Under the pieces are notes generated by a model. The model saw nothing but the letters and a program-made list of their open reading frames with translations. It was not told the origin of the DNA and did not search any database. DNA of 64,000 bases, taken from contig NZ_QUBS01000026.1 in assembly GCF_003390925.1 (NCBI RefSeq), positions 146,095 to 210,094 of the forward strand. The letters run 5' to 3'. Each line of letters opens with the position of its first letter. Position 1 is the first letter of the stretch. Below are positions 25,292 through 33,445 of this stretch, piece after piece. This DNA comes from Trinickia diaoshuihuensis. Lineage in GTDB: Bacteria > Pseudomonadota > Gammaproteobacteria > Burkholderiales > Burkholderiaceae. Made by a program: the position numbers and the translations under genes.

Positions 25292-27721
25292 ATGAACGCT
25301 CCGACGAACGATCCGCAACTCGAATCGCTAAAAGTCCCGCCGCATTCGATCGAGGCCGAGCAATCGGTCCTCGGCGGGCTGCTGCTGGACAACGCCGCCT
25401 GGGACCGCATTGCCGACTTCCTGTCCCAAAGCGACTTCTACCGGTACGATCACCGGATTATTTTCGAGCATATCGGCAAGCTGATCTCGACGACGCGGCC
25501 GGCCGACGTCGTGACGGTATACGAAGCGCTGACGACCTCGGGTAAGGCCGACGACGTCGGCGGCTTGGCCTATTTGAATGCGCTCGCTCAGAACACGCCG
25601 AGCGCGGCGAACATCCGGCGCTATGCGGAAATCGTCCGCGACCGCGCGGTGTTGCGGCGCTTGGTGTCGGTGGCCGACGAGATCTCGGCCGATGCGTTCA
25701 ATCCGCAGGGCAAGGAAGTCCGGCAATTGCTGGACGAGGCCGAATCGAAGGTGTTTTCGATTGCCGAGGAAGGCGCGCGCGGCACCCAGGGTTTTCTAGA
25801 GATCGGGCCGCTGCTGACGGAAGTGGTCGAGCGCATCGATACCCTGTATCACACGGCCAATCCGAGCGACGTGACGGGTACGCCGACGGGGTTCGTCGAT
25901 TTGGACCGGATGACGTCCGGTATGCACGGCGGCGAACTGATCATCGTGGCCGGACGCCCGTCGATGGGTAAAGCCCAGCCCCTGGATGCGCGAGTCAAGA
26001 CGCTCACGGGCTGGAAGCGGATGGGCGACCTGGAGCTTGGCGACGCACTGGCGTCAGTCGATGGCGCCCCCTCGATGGTGACCGGCATCTACCCGCAGGG
26101 CGAGCGGCAAGTCTATCGCGTGACGTTCTCCGATGGACGCTCGGCCGAGTGTTGCGACGAGCACCTTTGGCGAGTTCACTATCGCGAGTGGGAACGGCCA
26201 CGCGTCGTCGATACGGCGCAATTGCGTACGCTGCTGACGCGCGAGCGGTACCGAAATCGCCTATGGATCGACCTGCCGAGCGGCGATTTCGGTCACCGCG
26301 AAGCGCTGCCCGTGGACCCGTGGGTGCTCGGCGCGCTGTTGGGCGATGGAGCGATCGATGGAACGTCGGTGCGCTTTAGCGTCAAGGCCGACGAGACGCT
26401 TGCGCGGATGCGCGCGCGCGTCGGTGAGAGCCTTCAACTCGAGTATGCGGGGCAGTACGATTGGCGCATCAAAGGCCGCCCGGCCGCGGCAGGCACCCAG
26501 CGCCCCAGCGTAAACCCCATCAAGCAGGCGTTGGAGCTGCTTGATTTGTGGGGCTGCACGAGCTACGACAAATTCATCCCACGCGCCTACTTGGATGCCG
26601 CCAAAGAGGTGCGGCTCGATGTGTTGCGCGGTTTGCTCGATACCGACGGCTGGGTGGAGTCGTGGGGCACGGTGCGCTATTCGACCGCGAGCGCCCGGCT
26701 TGCGGCCGACGTGACGGAACTCGCGCGCTCGCTTGGCGGATGGTGCTCGGTATCCACGAAGAAGACATGGTGTGTGCGCGACGGCGTGAGGCAGGAAGGC
26801 GCGATCGCCTATCAATGCACGATCAGTCATCCGGACCCGCAAAGCCTGTTTCTATTCGAAGGCAAGCGCGAGCGGCTCGAGCGCGGGCGCACGCGGCGCA
26901 AGATGCCCGTCGTCGTCTCGATCGAACCGACGCGTCGGACCGAGACGCAATGCATTTCCGTATCGCATCCGACGCGGCTCTACGTCACGGACGATTACGT
27001 GGTGACGCACAACACCGCATTTTCGATGAACATCGGCGAATACGTCGCGGTGGAGTATGGATTGCCCGTCGCGGTGTTCTCGATGGAAATGCCGGGTACG
27101 CAGCTCGTGATGCGGATGCTGGGTTCGGTCGGTCGTCTCGATCAGCATCGGATGCGCACGGGCCGCCTGACCGACGAAGACTGGCCCAAGCTCACGCACG
27201 CTGTGCAGAAAATGAGCGAAGCCCAGTTGTTCATCGACGAAACGGGTGGCTTGAATCCGATGGAATTGCGCTCGCGCGCGCGACGCTTGGCGCGCCAGTG
27301 CGGCAAGCTGGGGCTCATCATCATCGATTACTTGCAGCTTATGTCGGGCTCGTCCTCGGGCGAGAATCGCGCGACGGAAATCTCCGAAATCTCGCGCTCG
27401 CTCAAGGGGCTCGCCAAGGAACTCGATGTGCCGGTGATTGCGCTCTCGCAGTTGAACCGGAGTTTGGAGCAGCGGCCGAACAAGCGGCCCGTGATGTCGG
27501 ACTTGCGCGAATCGGGCGCTATCGAACAGGATGCCGACGTGATTCTGTTCATTTACCGGGACGAGGTCTACAACCCGGACAGCCCCGACAAGGGGACGGC
27601 CGAAATCATCATCGGCAAGCAGCGTAACGGCCCCATCGGCCCGGTTCGGCTCACGTTCCTCGGGCAGTACACCAAGTTCGATAACTTCGCCGGCCCGCAG
27701 ACGTTCATGGGCGGCGAGTAA
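25292..27721 (+). CDS. dnaB: Replicative DNA helicase DnaB, interrupted by an intein
   Basis: An 809-residue precursor. Residues 1-227 and 575-809 together make a 462-residue DnaB, the normal length: N-terminal domain (SLKVPPHSIEAEQSVLGGLL), linker, then a RecA-like ATPase with Walker B LGLIIIDYLQLM and the arginine-finger region. The Walker A motif is split exactly after GRPSMGK by an intein (228-574), and the remaining T opens TAFSMNIGEY. ATP binding therefore requires splicing. Because DnaB is essential and both halves are intact, splicing must work. The start at 25292 agrees with known DnaB N-termini. Confidence 0.97.
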   Translation: MNAPTNDPQLESLKVPPHSIEAEQSVLGGLLLDNAAWDRIADFLSQSDFYRYDHRIIFEHIGKLISTTRPADVVTVYEALTTSGKADDVGGLAYLNALAQNTPSAANIRRYAEIVRDRAVLRRLVSVADEISADAFNPQGKEVRQLLDEAESKVFSIAEEGARGTQGFLEIGPLLTEVVERIDTLYHTANPSDVTGTPTGFVDLDRMTSGMHGGELIIVAGRPSMGKAQPLDARVKTLTGWKRMGDLELGDALASVDGAPSMVTGIYPQGERQVYRVTFSDGRSAECCDEHLWRVHYREWERPRVVDTAQLRTLLTRERYRNRLWIDLPSGDFGHREALPVDPWVLGALLGDGAIDGTSVRFSVKADETLARMRARVGESLQLEYAGQYDWRIKGRPAAAGTQRPSVNPIKQALELLDLWGCTSYDKFIPRAYLDAAKEVRLDVLRGLLDTDGWVESWGTVRYSTASARLAADVTELARSLGGWCSVSTKKTWCVRDGVRQEGAIAYQCTISHPDPQSLFLFEGKRERLERGRTRRKMPVVVSIEPTRRTETQCISVSHPTRLYVTDDYVVTHNTAFSMNIGEYVAVEYGLPVAVFSMEMPGTQLVMRMLGSVGRLDQHRMRTGRLTDEDWPKLTHAVQKMSEAQLFIDETGGLNPMELRSRARRLARQCGKLGLIIIDYLQLMSGSSSGENRATEISEISRSLKGLAKELDVPVIALSQLNRSLEQRPNKRPVMSDLRESGAIEQDADVILFIYRDEVYNPDSPDKGTAEIIIGKQRNGPIGPVRLTFLGQYTKFDNFAGPQTFMGGE
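25973..27013 (+). mobile_element. Intein in DnaB with LAGLIDADG homing endonuclease, class 3 features
   Basis: A 347-residue in-frame insertion (residues 228-574). It begins with alanine, AQPLDARVKTL, so the usual first nucleophile is missing. Block B is CCDEHLW (H291, W293), block F has C554 in TQCISV, the end is VVTHN (H573, N574) and the +1 residue is T575. W293, C554 and T575 make the Trp-Cys-Thr triad that defines class 3 inteins. Between these blocks lie two LAGLIDADG motifs, LGALLGDGA (346-354) and LRGLLDTDG (445-453), so the homing endonuclease may be active. Class assignment rests on motif reading. Confidence 0.93.
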
Positions 27722-28161
27722 TCCGGTGCCGCGGCGCCCGGTCGCGGCATTTCCTTTGCGTTGATGCTCCCAACCTCGCGGCCCCGCTCGGCAAGCCGCG
27801 GGGCACCGACGCACGACCGTGCGTCGGTATAAAAGCATTCAGTATGCTTTCGAAGGCGCTCGCCCATTTTGCCTCCCAAAAATACTAGATTTTCAGTATC
27901 TCCATTTTCTCCAGAAATACGAGGTTTTACAAAACGGCTTGCGATTTTCGGCTTTGTTTCTCGATCCGGTGTTTAAAACGCCTGCATTTTATTGGCGCTC
28001 TATGAATATGTTTGACTGCATTCATTAGCGTCGATATCTTTGATCCGCATTATCCATCGCCACGGGTTTCAGAGTGCTCTCGAGAAGCACTGGCTCGCAT
28101 CTGCATTTTTCTAATGAGTTCCGGATCGAATTCGAAATCCACTTTCCCGAAGGAGAAAGAG
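27722..28161. other. Intergenic region between dnaB and the GH64 gene
   Basis: 440 bases without a gene. The first 110 bases carry three hairpins: one near 27727-27748, one at 27781-27804 (GCCCCGC/GCGGGGC) and one at 27805-27828. From about 27830 the sequence becomes markedly AT-rich and probably holds the promoter of the glucanase gene. I see no clear -35/-10 pair. Confidence 0.55.
27805..27828. terminator. Hairpin behind dnaB
   Basis: A perfect 10-bp stem (ACCGACGCAC with GTGCGTCGGT, loop GACC), just behind a second GC-rich hairpin at 27781-27804. No T tract follows on the plus strand, so this is a stem-loop rather than a textbook terminator. Confidence 0.4.
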
Positions 28162-29664
28162 ATGAGTCGAGAAAAACTCAAGCCGTTGTTCAACATCTGG
28201 GTAAGGCTGCTTGTCGCGGTCCTTTTGATCGGTATGCACGCGCCGCAGGCGGCGGCATCCAACCCGCCGCCGTCGTCGGTCGGCGGCTACTCGGTCGTCA
28301 ACGCCAATACGGTGGCGTTTAACGCGTCAGGCGGTGCATGGATCATTCTTCATTATGTAGTCGGTAACAATCCCCAGCTCAATGTCGCCATGACGATGTC
28401 GGGAACGAACGGCAGCTATTCGGTGACCGGCATTCCGGCAGGAACTGTCGTCAAATATTCGTTCACCGTGGGGCAGGCGGATGGTTCGGCTTTCGACACG
28501 ACTTGGGCCCAGTTCACGATGGGTTCGACAACGCCGCCTCCGGGCCAAGGGTCGTTTCCATCGGCCGGAACGACGATCAACCTAGTCAACGGTACTAACG
28601 GCGCCTATCCGGACAGTCAAGTCTATTGGACGATCGTGGGCATGGACCCGGCGAACAACAATGCCTATGTCCATGTCAACTGTGCCGGCACACTCGTTCC
28701 GATGAGCGCCGCAGACGATTCCGAACAGACGAAGAACGGTATCGGCTATGCGAATTATTCGATTCCCTTGTCGCAATGCAACTCGGTGACGATTCCGCAA
28801 ATTACATCGGCCCGGTTATATCTGAGCTTAGGCAGCACGATGTATTTGCAAGCGGTCGGCAACCCGGTAACAGGGTACACTGGTCCGAACATCGATAACC
28901 CAACCGATCCGAATATCGATGTGACGTTCGATTTCATCGAATTCGATATCAATAGCGCGAACTTCTTCGGCAACACCACGCGCGTCGATCAGTTCGGTTT
29001 CCCGCTCCAACTGCGATTGCAGGGACAAGGTGGGTACGATCAGACGGTGGGCGAGACGGAGAGCCGGGCGGCCTTGTTCCAGGAGTTCCAAGCGCAGGTG
29101 CCGGGGGCGTTCCAAGGGCTCGTGCACGCGCCTTATCGTATCGTTGCGCCGGGACACGGCGGCTTTAGCGCAGGCGGCCCTAACTCGACCTATCTGGACA
29201 GCTACATTCAATCGATCTGGAATCAATACACGACGCAAAGCCTGACCTTCACGGACGCGCAGGGCACGTTCACCGGGCATGTCGTCAATGGTCAGTTCCA
29301 GTTCACGGACGGACAGGGCACTTACTACGTCAACGCCATGCCGACCACCGGGGAGGTGCTGCTCGGCAACGGGGTGCTCAACGACGCGAGAAACGCGGCG
29401 CCGGGCGTCGCGACGGCAAAACAGTTGCAGATACAGGCGCAGTTGTGCGCGGCATTGAATCGGCACGTCGCCGAGAATCCCTCCTTATGGGGTACGGCCA
29501 GCGCTTTCTACGCGACGCAGCCGACCAACTCGTACTCGCAGTTTTGGCATGCTCACGCCATCAACAATCTGACGTACGGCTTCCCGTACGATGACGTGAG
29601 CGGATTCAGCTCGTCGCTGGTTGGCACCAATCCGACCATCGCGACGATCAGGATCGGGTGGTAA
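28162..29664 (+). CDS. Secreted beta-1,3-glucanase, GH64, with N-terminal CBM56-like domain
   Basis: A 500-residue exported enzyme. A signal peptide (about residues 1-33) ends AAASN. Residues 42-120 resemble a beta-1,3-glucan-binding CBM56 module (WIILHYVVGNNPQLNVAMTM, DTTWAQFTM). After a T/P/G linker comes the GH64 catalytic domain (135-500). Probable catalytic residues are E260 (DFIEFDIN) and D276 (TRVDQFGFP); their 16-residue spacing equals that of Glu154/Asp170 in the Streptomyces laminaripentaose-producing enzyme. The ATG at 28162 follows AAGGAGAAAGAG. Composition is less GC-rich than the neighbours. Likely target: beta-1,3-glucan of fungal, oomycete or plant walls. Confidence 0.88.
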   Translation: MSREKLKPLFNIWVRLLVAVLLIGMHAPQAAASNPPPSSVGGYSVVNANTVAFNASGGAWIILHYVVGNNPQLNVAMTMSGTNGSYSVTGIPAGTVVKYSFTVGQADGSAFDTTWAQFTMGSTTPPPGQGSFPSAGTTINLVNGTNGAYPDSQVYWTIVGMDPANNNAYVHVNCAGTLVPMSAADDSEQTKNGIGYANYSIPLSQCNSVTIPQITSARLYLSLGSTMYLQAVGNPVTGYTGPNIDNPTDPNIDVTFDFIEFDINSANFFGNTTRVDQFGFPLQLRLQGQGGYDQTVGETESRAALFQEFQAQVPGAFQGLVHAPYRIVAPGHGGFSAGGPNSTYLDSYIQSIWNQYTTQSLTFTDAQGTFTGHVVNGQFQFTDGQGTYYVNAMPTTGEVLLGNGVLNDARNAAPGVATAKQLQIQAQLCAALNRHVAENPSLWGTASAFYATQPTNSYSQFWHAHAINNLTYGFPYDDVSGFSSSLVGTNPTIATIRIGW

Positions 29665-29693
29665 CTGTCCGCTCGGACCGCACTGTAGCAACG

Positions 29694-29725
29694 AAGGCAG
29701 GGACCGCAATCGCCGTCCCTGCCTT
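29694..29725. terminator. Bidirectional stem-loop between GH64 and X8 genes
   Basis: Perfect 11-bp arms AAGGCAGGGAC/GTCCCTGCCTT around a 10-base loop, midway between two converging stop codons. No long T tract on either side. Confidence 0.65.
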
Positions 29726-29730
29726 GCGCG

Positions 29731-30102
29731 TCAATACGGATAGGCGCAGCCCGGCGTCGAGGGGTTGGTTGTCGTAAGCTGAGCCGTTCCGTTGAAATTA
29801 CAGAAACTGGCATTTTGCCCATTATTCTGGAAGTAGCTGTTGATTGCATACGACGTATGCGCGTAGAGGTTATTGGGTGTGTAGCACGCGCCTCCCGGCT
29901 GCAAGGGACTGCAATCCGCGCCGGCGCCGCACGCATAGTCATAGTCACGTTGATATGCGGTGTCGGGCAGATTGGCGATCGCGACACACCAGATCGCGAT
30001 GTCCGTCATCGATGCTCGCGCCTCAAGTGTTAATCCCGCTAGTCCCGCCATTGCGGCAACGACTACAGAGCCTAAACGAACGGCTGTGCGCGTATTCGGC
30101 AT
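29731..30102 (-). CDS. Secreted X8/CBM43-domain protein (plant Ole e 10-like)
   Basis: A 123-residue exported protein: signal peptide (residues 1-31, ending ARAS), then a single X8 (CBM43) domain. It shows the family order IWCVAIANLP, DYACGAGADCSPLQPGG, CYTPNNLYAHTSYAINSYFQ and a closing GCAYPY. All six cysteines of the fold are present (C39, C58, C64, C73, C101, C119). X8 domains bind beta-1,3-glucan and are typical of plant GH17 glucanases, small plant proteins such as Ole e 10, and fungal GAS proteins; bacterial examples are unusual. GGAGAA lies five bases before the ATG. It converges with the GH64 gene, which acts on the same polymer. Confidence 0.85.
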   Translation of the reverse strand: MPNTRTAVRLGSVVVAAMAGLAGLTLEARASMTDIAIWCVAIANLPDTAYQRDYDYACGAGADCSPLQPGGACYTPNNLYAHTSYAINSYFQNNGQNASFCNFNGTAQLTTTNPSTPGCAYPY

Positions 30103-30518
30103 GTTTCTTCTCCATTCTCGATAAATGTCTCATCGGATCGATGCAGACATACCAAAGCCTAGTTCAGCTTTAGGCACGAAAACCTGCACGAATAGCAAGG
30201 AGCGCTCGCCGGAATCGGTATTTGCCGGATATTGGGAGGGCGAGGCGGCCTGCATCTTGCGCGCGCATTACGTCCGGGGGTGATCGGGCTTTCTCCGGCG
30301 CAAGCGGGCTGGTCTGTTGCTCGCATGCGCCGCGACCTGACGATGATCGTCGGCAGTGGGGCGCTTTCCGGTACACTGTGCGCCGTCACGAAAGTGTCAC
30401 AGCCAGACGCGGCGTAACCTCTTACCCACGCATGAAATCCGCTCCTGCGCGCGCATGCGGCTCAGACGTCGGCGGCACGTTCCTTAACCGATTGATTTTA
30501 TTATGGTTTGTTGACTCT
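30103..30518. other. Intergenic region between X8 gene and DUF47-pit
   Basis: 416 bases with no convincing gene. It serves as promoter region for both flanking genes. A GTCAC direct repeat with 11-base period (30385-30400) may be a PhoB site. Confidence 0.5.
30383..30400 (+). promoter_or_regulatory. Possible PhoB box upstream of DUF47-pit
   Basis: CCGTCAC-GAAA-GTGTCAC: two seven-base half-sites 11 bases apart, matching the PhoB consensus (CTGTCAT-N4-CTGTCAY) at most positions of each half, about 120 bases before the DUF47 start. Confidence 0.35.
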
Positions 30519-31145
30519 ATGTTTGGTCGATTCATGCCCACCGAGGGCAAGTTCTTTGAGATTTTCAACGAGCACGCGAAGTGCATCGTCTCGGCGAGCG
30601 AGGAGCTCGAGCGTCTGGTCGACAACCTGAGCGAAGCCGAGGTCCATAAGCAACGCGTGCAAGCCAACGAAAAGGCGGCCGACAAGCTCACGCACGAAAC
30701 GATCGATCTGCTGCACAAAACCTTCATCACGCCGCTCGACCGGGACGAGATTCACAAGCTGATCACGACGATGGACGACATCCTCGATCTGATGGAGGAT
30801 GTCGCCACGGCCGTCTCGCTGTACGACGTGCAGGCCATGACGTCGGAGGCGAGCCAGCTCGCGCATATCTGCACGCAAACGGCCAAGCACGTGCAAAAGG
30901 CCGTCAATATGCTCTCCGATATGAGCCAGGCGCGGCAAATCCTGACGGCCTGCGAAGAAATCGATCGTTTGGAATCGGAAGCCGATCGGGTGCTCCGTGC
31001 CGCGATGTCCAAGCTCTTCCGCGAGGAAGACAACGTCAAGACGCTGATCAAGCTCAAGGCCGTATACGAGTTGCTCGAGTCGATCACGGACAAGTGCGAG
31101 GATGTGGCGAACATCATCGAAGGCATCGTGTTGGAAAACGCGTAA
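30519..31145 (+). CDS. DUF47 (PhoU-like) protein, Pit accessory regulator
   Basis: A 208-residue all-helical cytosolic protein of the DUF47/YkaA family, related to PhoU. It starts MFGRFMPTEGKFFEIFNEHA and contains KAADKLTHETIDLLHKTFI and PLDRDEIHKLITTMDDILDL, the family core. It lies 18 bases before pit. Such proteins pair with Pit transporters and probably modulate them. The longer upstream frame to 30222 is not protein-like; the ATG at 30519 has no strong ribosome site. Confidence 0.9.
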   Translation: MFGRFMPTEGKFFEIFNEHAKCIVSASEELERLVDNLSEAEVHKQRVQANEKAADKLTHETIDLLHKTFITPLDRDEIHKLITTMDDILDLMEDVATAVSLYDVQAMTSEASQLAHICTQTAKHVQKAVNMLSDMSQARQILTACEEIDRLESEADRVLRAAMSKLFREEDNVKTLIKLKAVYELLESITDKCEDVANIIEGIVLENA

Positions 31146-31163
31146 CGCGGGCGGACCACACCG

Positions 31164-32174
31164 ATGCAATCGATTCAGATCGCCACTTGGGGCCTCGCGA
31201 CGTTGATCGTCGTCGCGCTGGCCTTCGATTTCATGAACGGCTTTCACGACGCGGCCAATTCAATCGCCACCGTCGTCTCCACGGGCGTGCTCAAGCCGCA
31301 GCAGGCCGTGGCCTTCGCCGCGGCTTGCAACGTCATCGCTTACTTCATCTTCCACCTGAAGGTCGCACAGACGGTCGGCAAGGGTACGATCGATCCGAAG
31401 ATCGTCGACCACTATGTGATTTTCGGGGCGCTGGCCGGGGCGATCGTCTGGAACATCCTGACCTGGCGTTTCGGTATTCCCGCGAGTTCGTCGCATGCGC
31501 TGATCGGCGGCCTCGTCGGCGCGGCGCTGGCCAAGTCCGGCTGGTGGGCGCTGAACATCGACGGCATTTTGAAAACCGTCGCGTTCATCTTCATCTCGCC
31601 GCTGCTCGGTTTCGTGCTCGGCTCGTTTTTCATGACCGCAGTGTCGTGGATCTATTTCCGAACGCCGCCAAGCAAGGTCGATCGGCGTTTCCGGCGCCTG
31701 CAGTTCCTTTCGGCCGGGCTCTATAGTCTCGGCCACGGCGGCAACGATGCGCAGAAAACGATCGGCATTATTTGGATGCTGCTGATTGCAACGGGCTATG
31801 CGTCGGCGACCGCCGATGCGCCGCCGGTATGGGTGATCGGCGCGTGCTATCTGTCGATGGGGCTCGGCACGTTGTTCGGTGGTTGGCGCATCGTGCGCAC
31901 GATGGGGCAGAAGATCACGAAGCTCAAACCCGTCGGTGGTTTTTGCGCCGAAGCGGGCGGGGCCATCACGCTGTTTACTGCGTCGGCGATCGGTATCCCC
32001 GTGTCGACGACGCACACGATCACCGGCGCGATCGTCGGCGTCGGCGCCACGCGCAAGCTGTCGGCCGTGCGCTGGGGCGTTGCCGGCAGCATCGTCTGGG
32101 CATGGGTGTTGACGATCCCTGCCTCGGCGCTGCTCTCGGCGGCCGCTTGGTGGCTTGGGCGGCGCTTCCTATAG
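31164..32174 (+). CDS. pit: Inorganic phosphate transporter, Pit family
   Basis: A 336-residue inner-membrane carrier of metal-phosphate. Both signature repeats are present: FDFMNGFHDAANSIATVVSTG near the N-terminus and SLGHGGNDAQKTIGIIWMLL in the second half. The C-terminal TASAIGIPVSTTHTITGAIVG is also characteristic. About ten helices. It is in an operon with the DUF47 gene. It gives constitutive low-affinity phosphate uptake in relatives. Confidence 0.94.
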   Translation: MQSIQIATWGLATLIVVALAFDFMNGFHDAANSIATVVSTGVLKPQQAVAFAAACNVIAYFIFHLKVAQTVGKGTIDPKIVDHYVIFGALAGAIVWNILTWRFGIPASSSHALIGGLVGAALAKSGWWALNIDGILKTVAFIFISPLLGFVLGSFFMTAVSWIYFRTPPSKVDRRFRRLQFLSAGLYSLGHGGNDAQKTIGIIWMLLIATGYASATADAPPVWVIGACYLSMGLGTLFGGWRIVRTMGQKITKLKPVGGFCAEAGGAITLFTASAIGIPVSTTHTITGAIVGVGATRKLSAVRWGVAGSIVWAWVLTIPASALLSAAAWWLGRRFL

Positions 32175-32215
32175 GTTGGTCCGCGTGGCGGCCCCGGGAG
32201 AGGGCCGCGATGCGG

Positions 32216-33172
32216 TTATTCGCCGTTGTTCGCGAAACGGGCGATCGGGTCGTCGCTGGTTGCGGTTGGCGCAGGTTGCACGGTCGGCATCGTTGAAGCG
32301 CGCATGACCTGCACATTGGGTTCGACAGGCATCGGCTGCACCGACACAGCGCCCGCTTGCCGCGCTTGTTGAGCGGCCTGGCGGGCGACCGGCGGAGGCG
32401 GTTCGAACGCATCGGCTGCCGCGTCGATCGCATCCTCGTTGCCCCTGGCCGCCACAGGCGCCGGCGAGGCGGCCGTCAATGGAGCAGACACCACGGGGGC
32501 GGGCGCGATTGCCGCCATGACCGGCGGCGGACTCGCAACCCCCACGGCAAGTTGCTTAGGCGCTTCAGCCGGCGCGTCGGGCGTCGCCGGTGAGCGTCGC
32601 GCCGCGAGTTCTGTCGGTGCGTCGAACGGCGACTTCGGCTTGACCGGCGCGGCCACGCGCCGAATCCCGTCGAATCGCTTCGCCCAATAGGGGTTGGTCA
32701 GATAGTCGAGCCGCACGGTGCCGCCCGTCGAAGGCGCGTTCACGAAGCGCAATTTCCCGACGTAGATCCCCACGTGCGAATGCGGCCGGCCCGTCGTATT
32801 GAAAAAGATGAGGTCGCCCGGGGCGATTTCGTCGGGCTCGATCGAGTCCCCGCGGCGGCTCATATCGACCGTCGTTCGCGGTAAATCGACATCGGCGGCG
32901 CGCGCGACGACATATCGCACGAGACCGCTACAGTCGAATCCGCTGTCGGGCGTGTTGCCGCCCCAGCGGTAGGGAATGCCGATGAGCCCCATCGCCTCGA
33001 TGGAGATCTCTTCGCGGCCCGTGCTGTGATCGACGAATCGCGGGGCGCCGGGCGGCATGGTGCGCCAAGCGTTTTCCGCCGATGGGGCGCCGCTCGAGCG
33101 CACGGCCCTAGGCGGCGCGCTCGAGCACGCCGCCAACGACAGCACGACAAGAATGACAAGCCAAAATCTCAT
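32216..33172 (-). CDS. NlpC/P60 family lipoprotein, putative peptidoglycan endopeptidase
   Basis: A 318-residue lipoprotein: lipobox LAAC (C16), NlpC/P60 domain (about 52-170) with catalytic C81 (GFDCSGLVRY), H133 (HSHVGIYVG) and N145 as the third polar residue. Then follows a 145-residue alanine/proline-rich tail with no fold. The domain cleaves stem peptides of peptidoglycan in relatives such as Spr/MepS. The extended tail is much longer than in Spr and may reach through the periplasm. Confidence 0.85.
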   Translation of the reverse strand: MRFWLVILVVLSLAACSSAPPRAVRSSGAPSAENAWRTMPPGAPRFVDHSTGREEISIEAMGLIGIPYRWGGNTPDSGFDCSGLVRYVVARAADVDLPRTTVDMSRRGDSIEPDEIAPGDLIFFNTTGRPHSHVGIYVGKLRFVNAPSTGGTVRLDYLTNPYWAKRFDGIRRVAAPVKPKSPFDAPTELAARRSPATPDAPAEAPKQLAVGVASPPPVMAAIAPAPVVSAPLTAASPAPVAARGNEDAIDAAADAFEPPPPVARQAAQQARQAGAVSVQPMPVEPNVQVMRASTMPTVQPAPTATSDDPIARFANNGE

Positions 33173-33374
33173 GAGCGATCAACCGTGGGCGCGCGATCCG
33201 AGGCCCCCTCAAGCCGACTCCTCGGCCGACGCTTCAGAGTCTGGAAACGGCCGGCACGCGCTATTGCGGCCGATAGTAGCCCTGCCGGCGGGGCTTCGGC
33301 AAGAATTCTTCATAATTTACTTGAAGTTTGGCGGCGATGCGTTGCAGTGTGCCGACATGGTGATTCAACCCCAT

Positions 33375-33404
33375 AAAAGAAAACGCCCGGCAGAGCCGGG
33401 CGTT
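33375..33404 (-). terminator. Rho-independent terminator of phoH
   Basis: Nine-bp stem AACGCCCGG/CCGGGCGTT with a five-base loop. On the minus strand it is followed by TTCTTTTATGG. It lies 42 bases after the phoH stop. Confidence 0.75.
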
Positions 33405-33445
33405 GCAGGTTATCGCGCCGAGACCCGCACGGTCTCGGCGGCGCA

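Noticed and set aside
27781..27828. Hairpins behind dnaB as integron attC sites
   Set aside because: They lack the conserved R/L core sites, and there is no integron integrase or cassette array.
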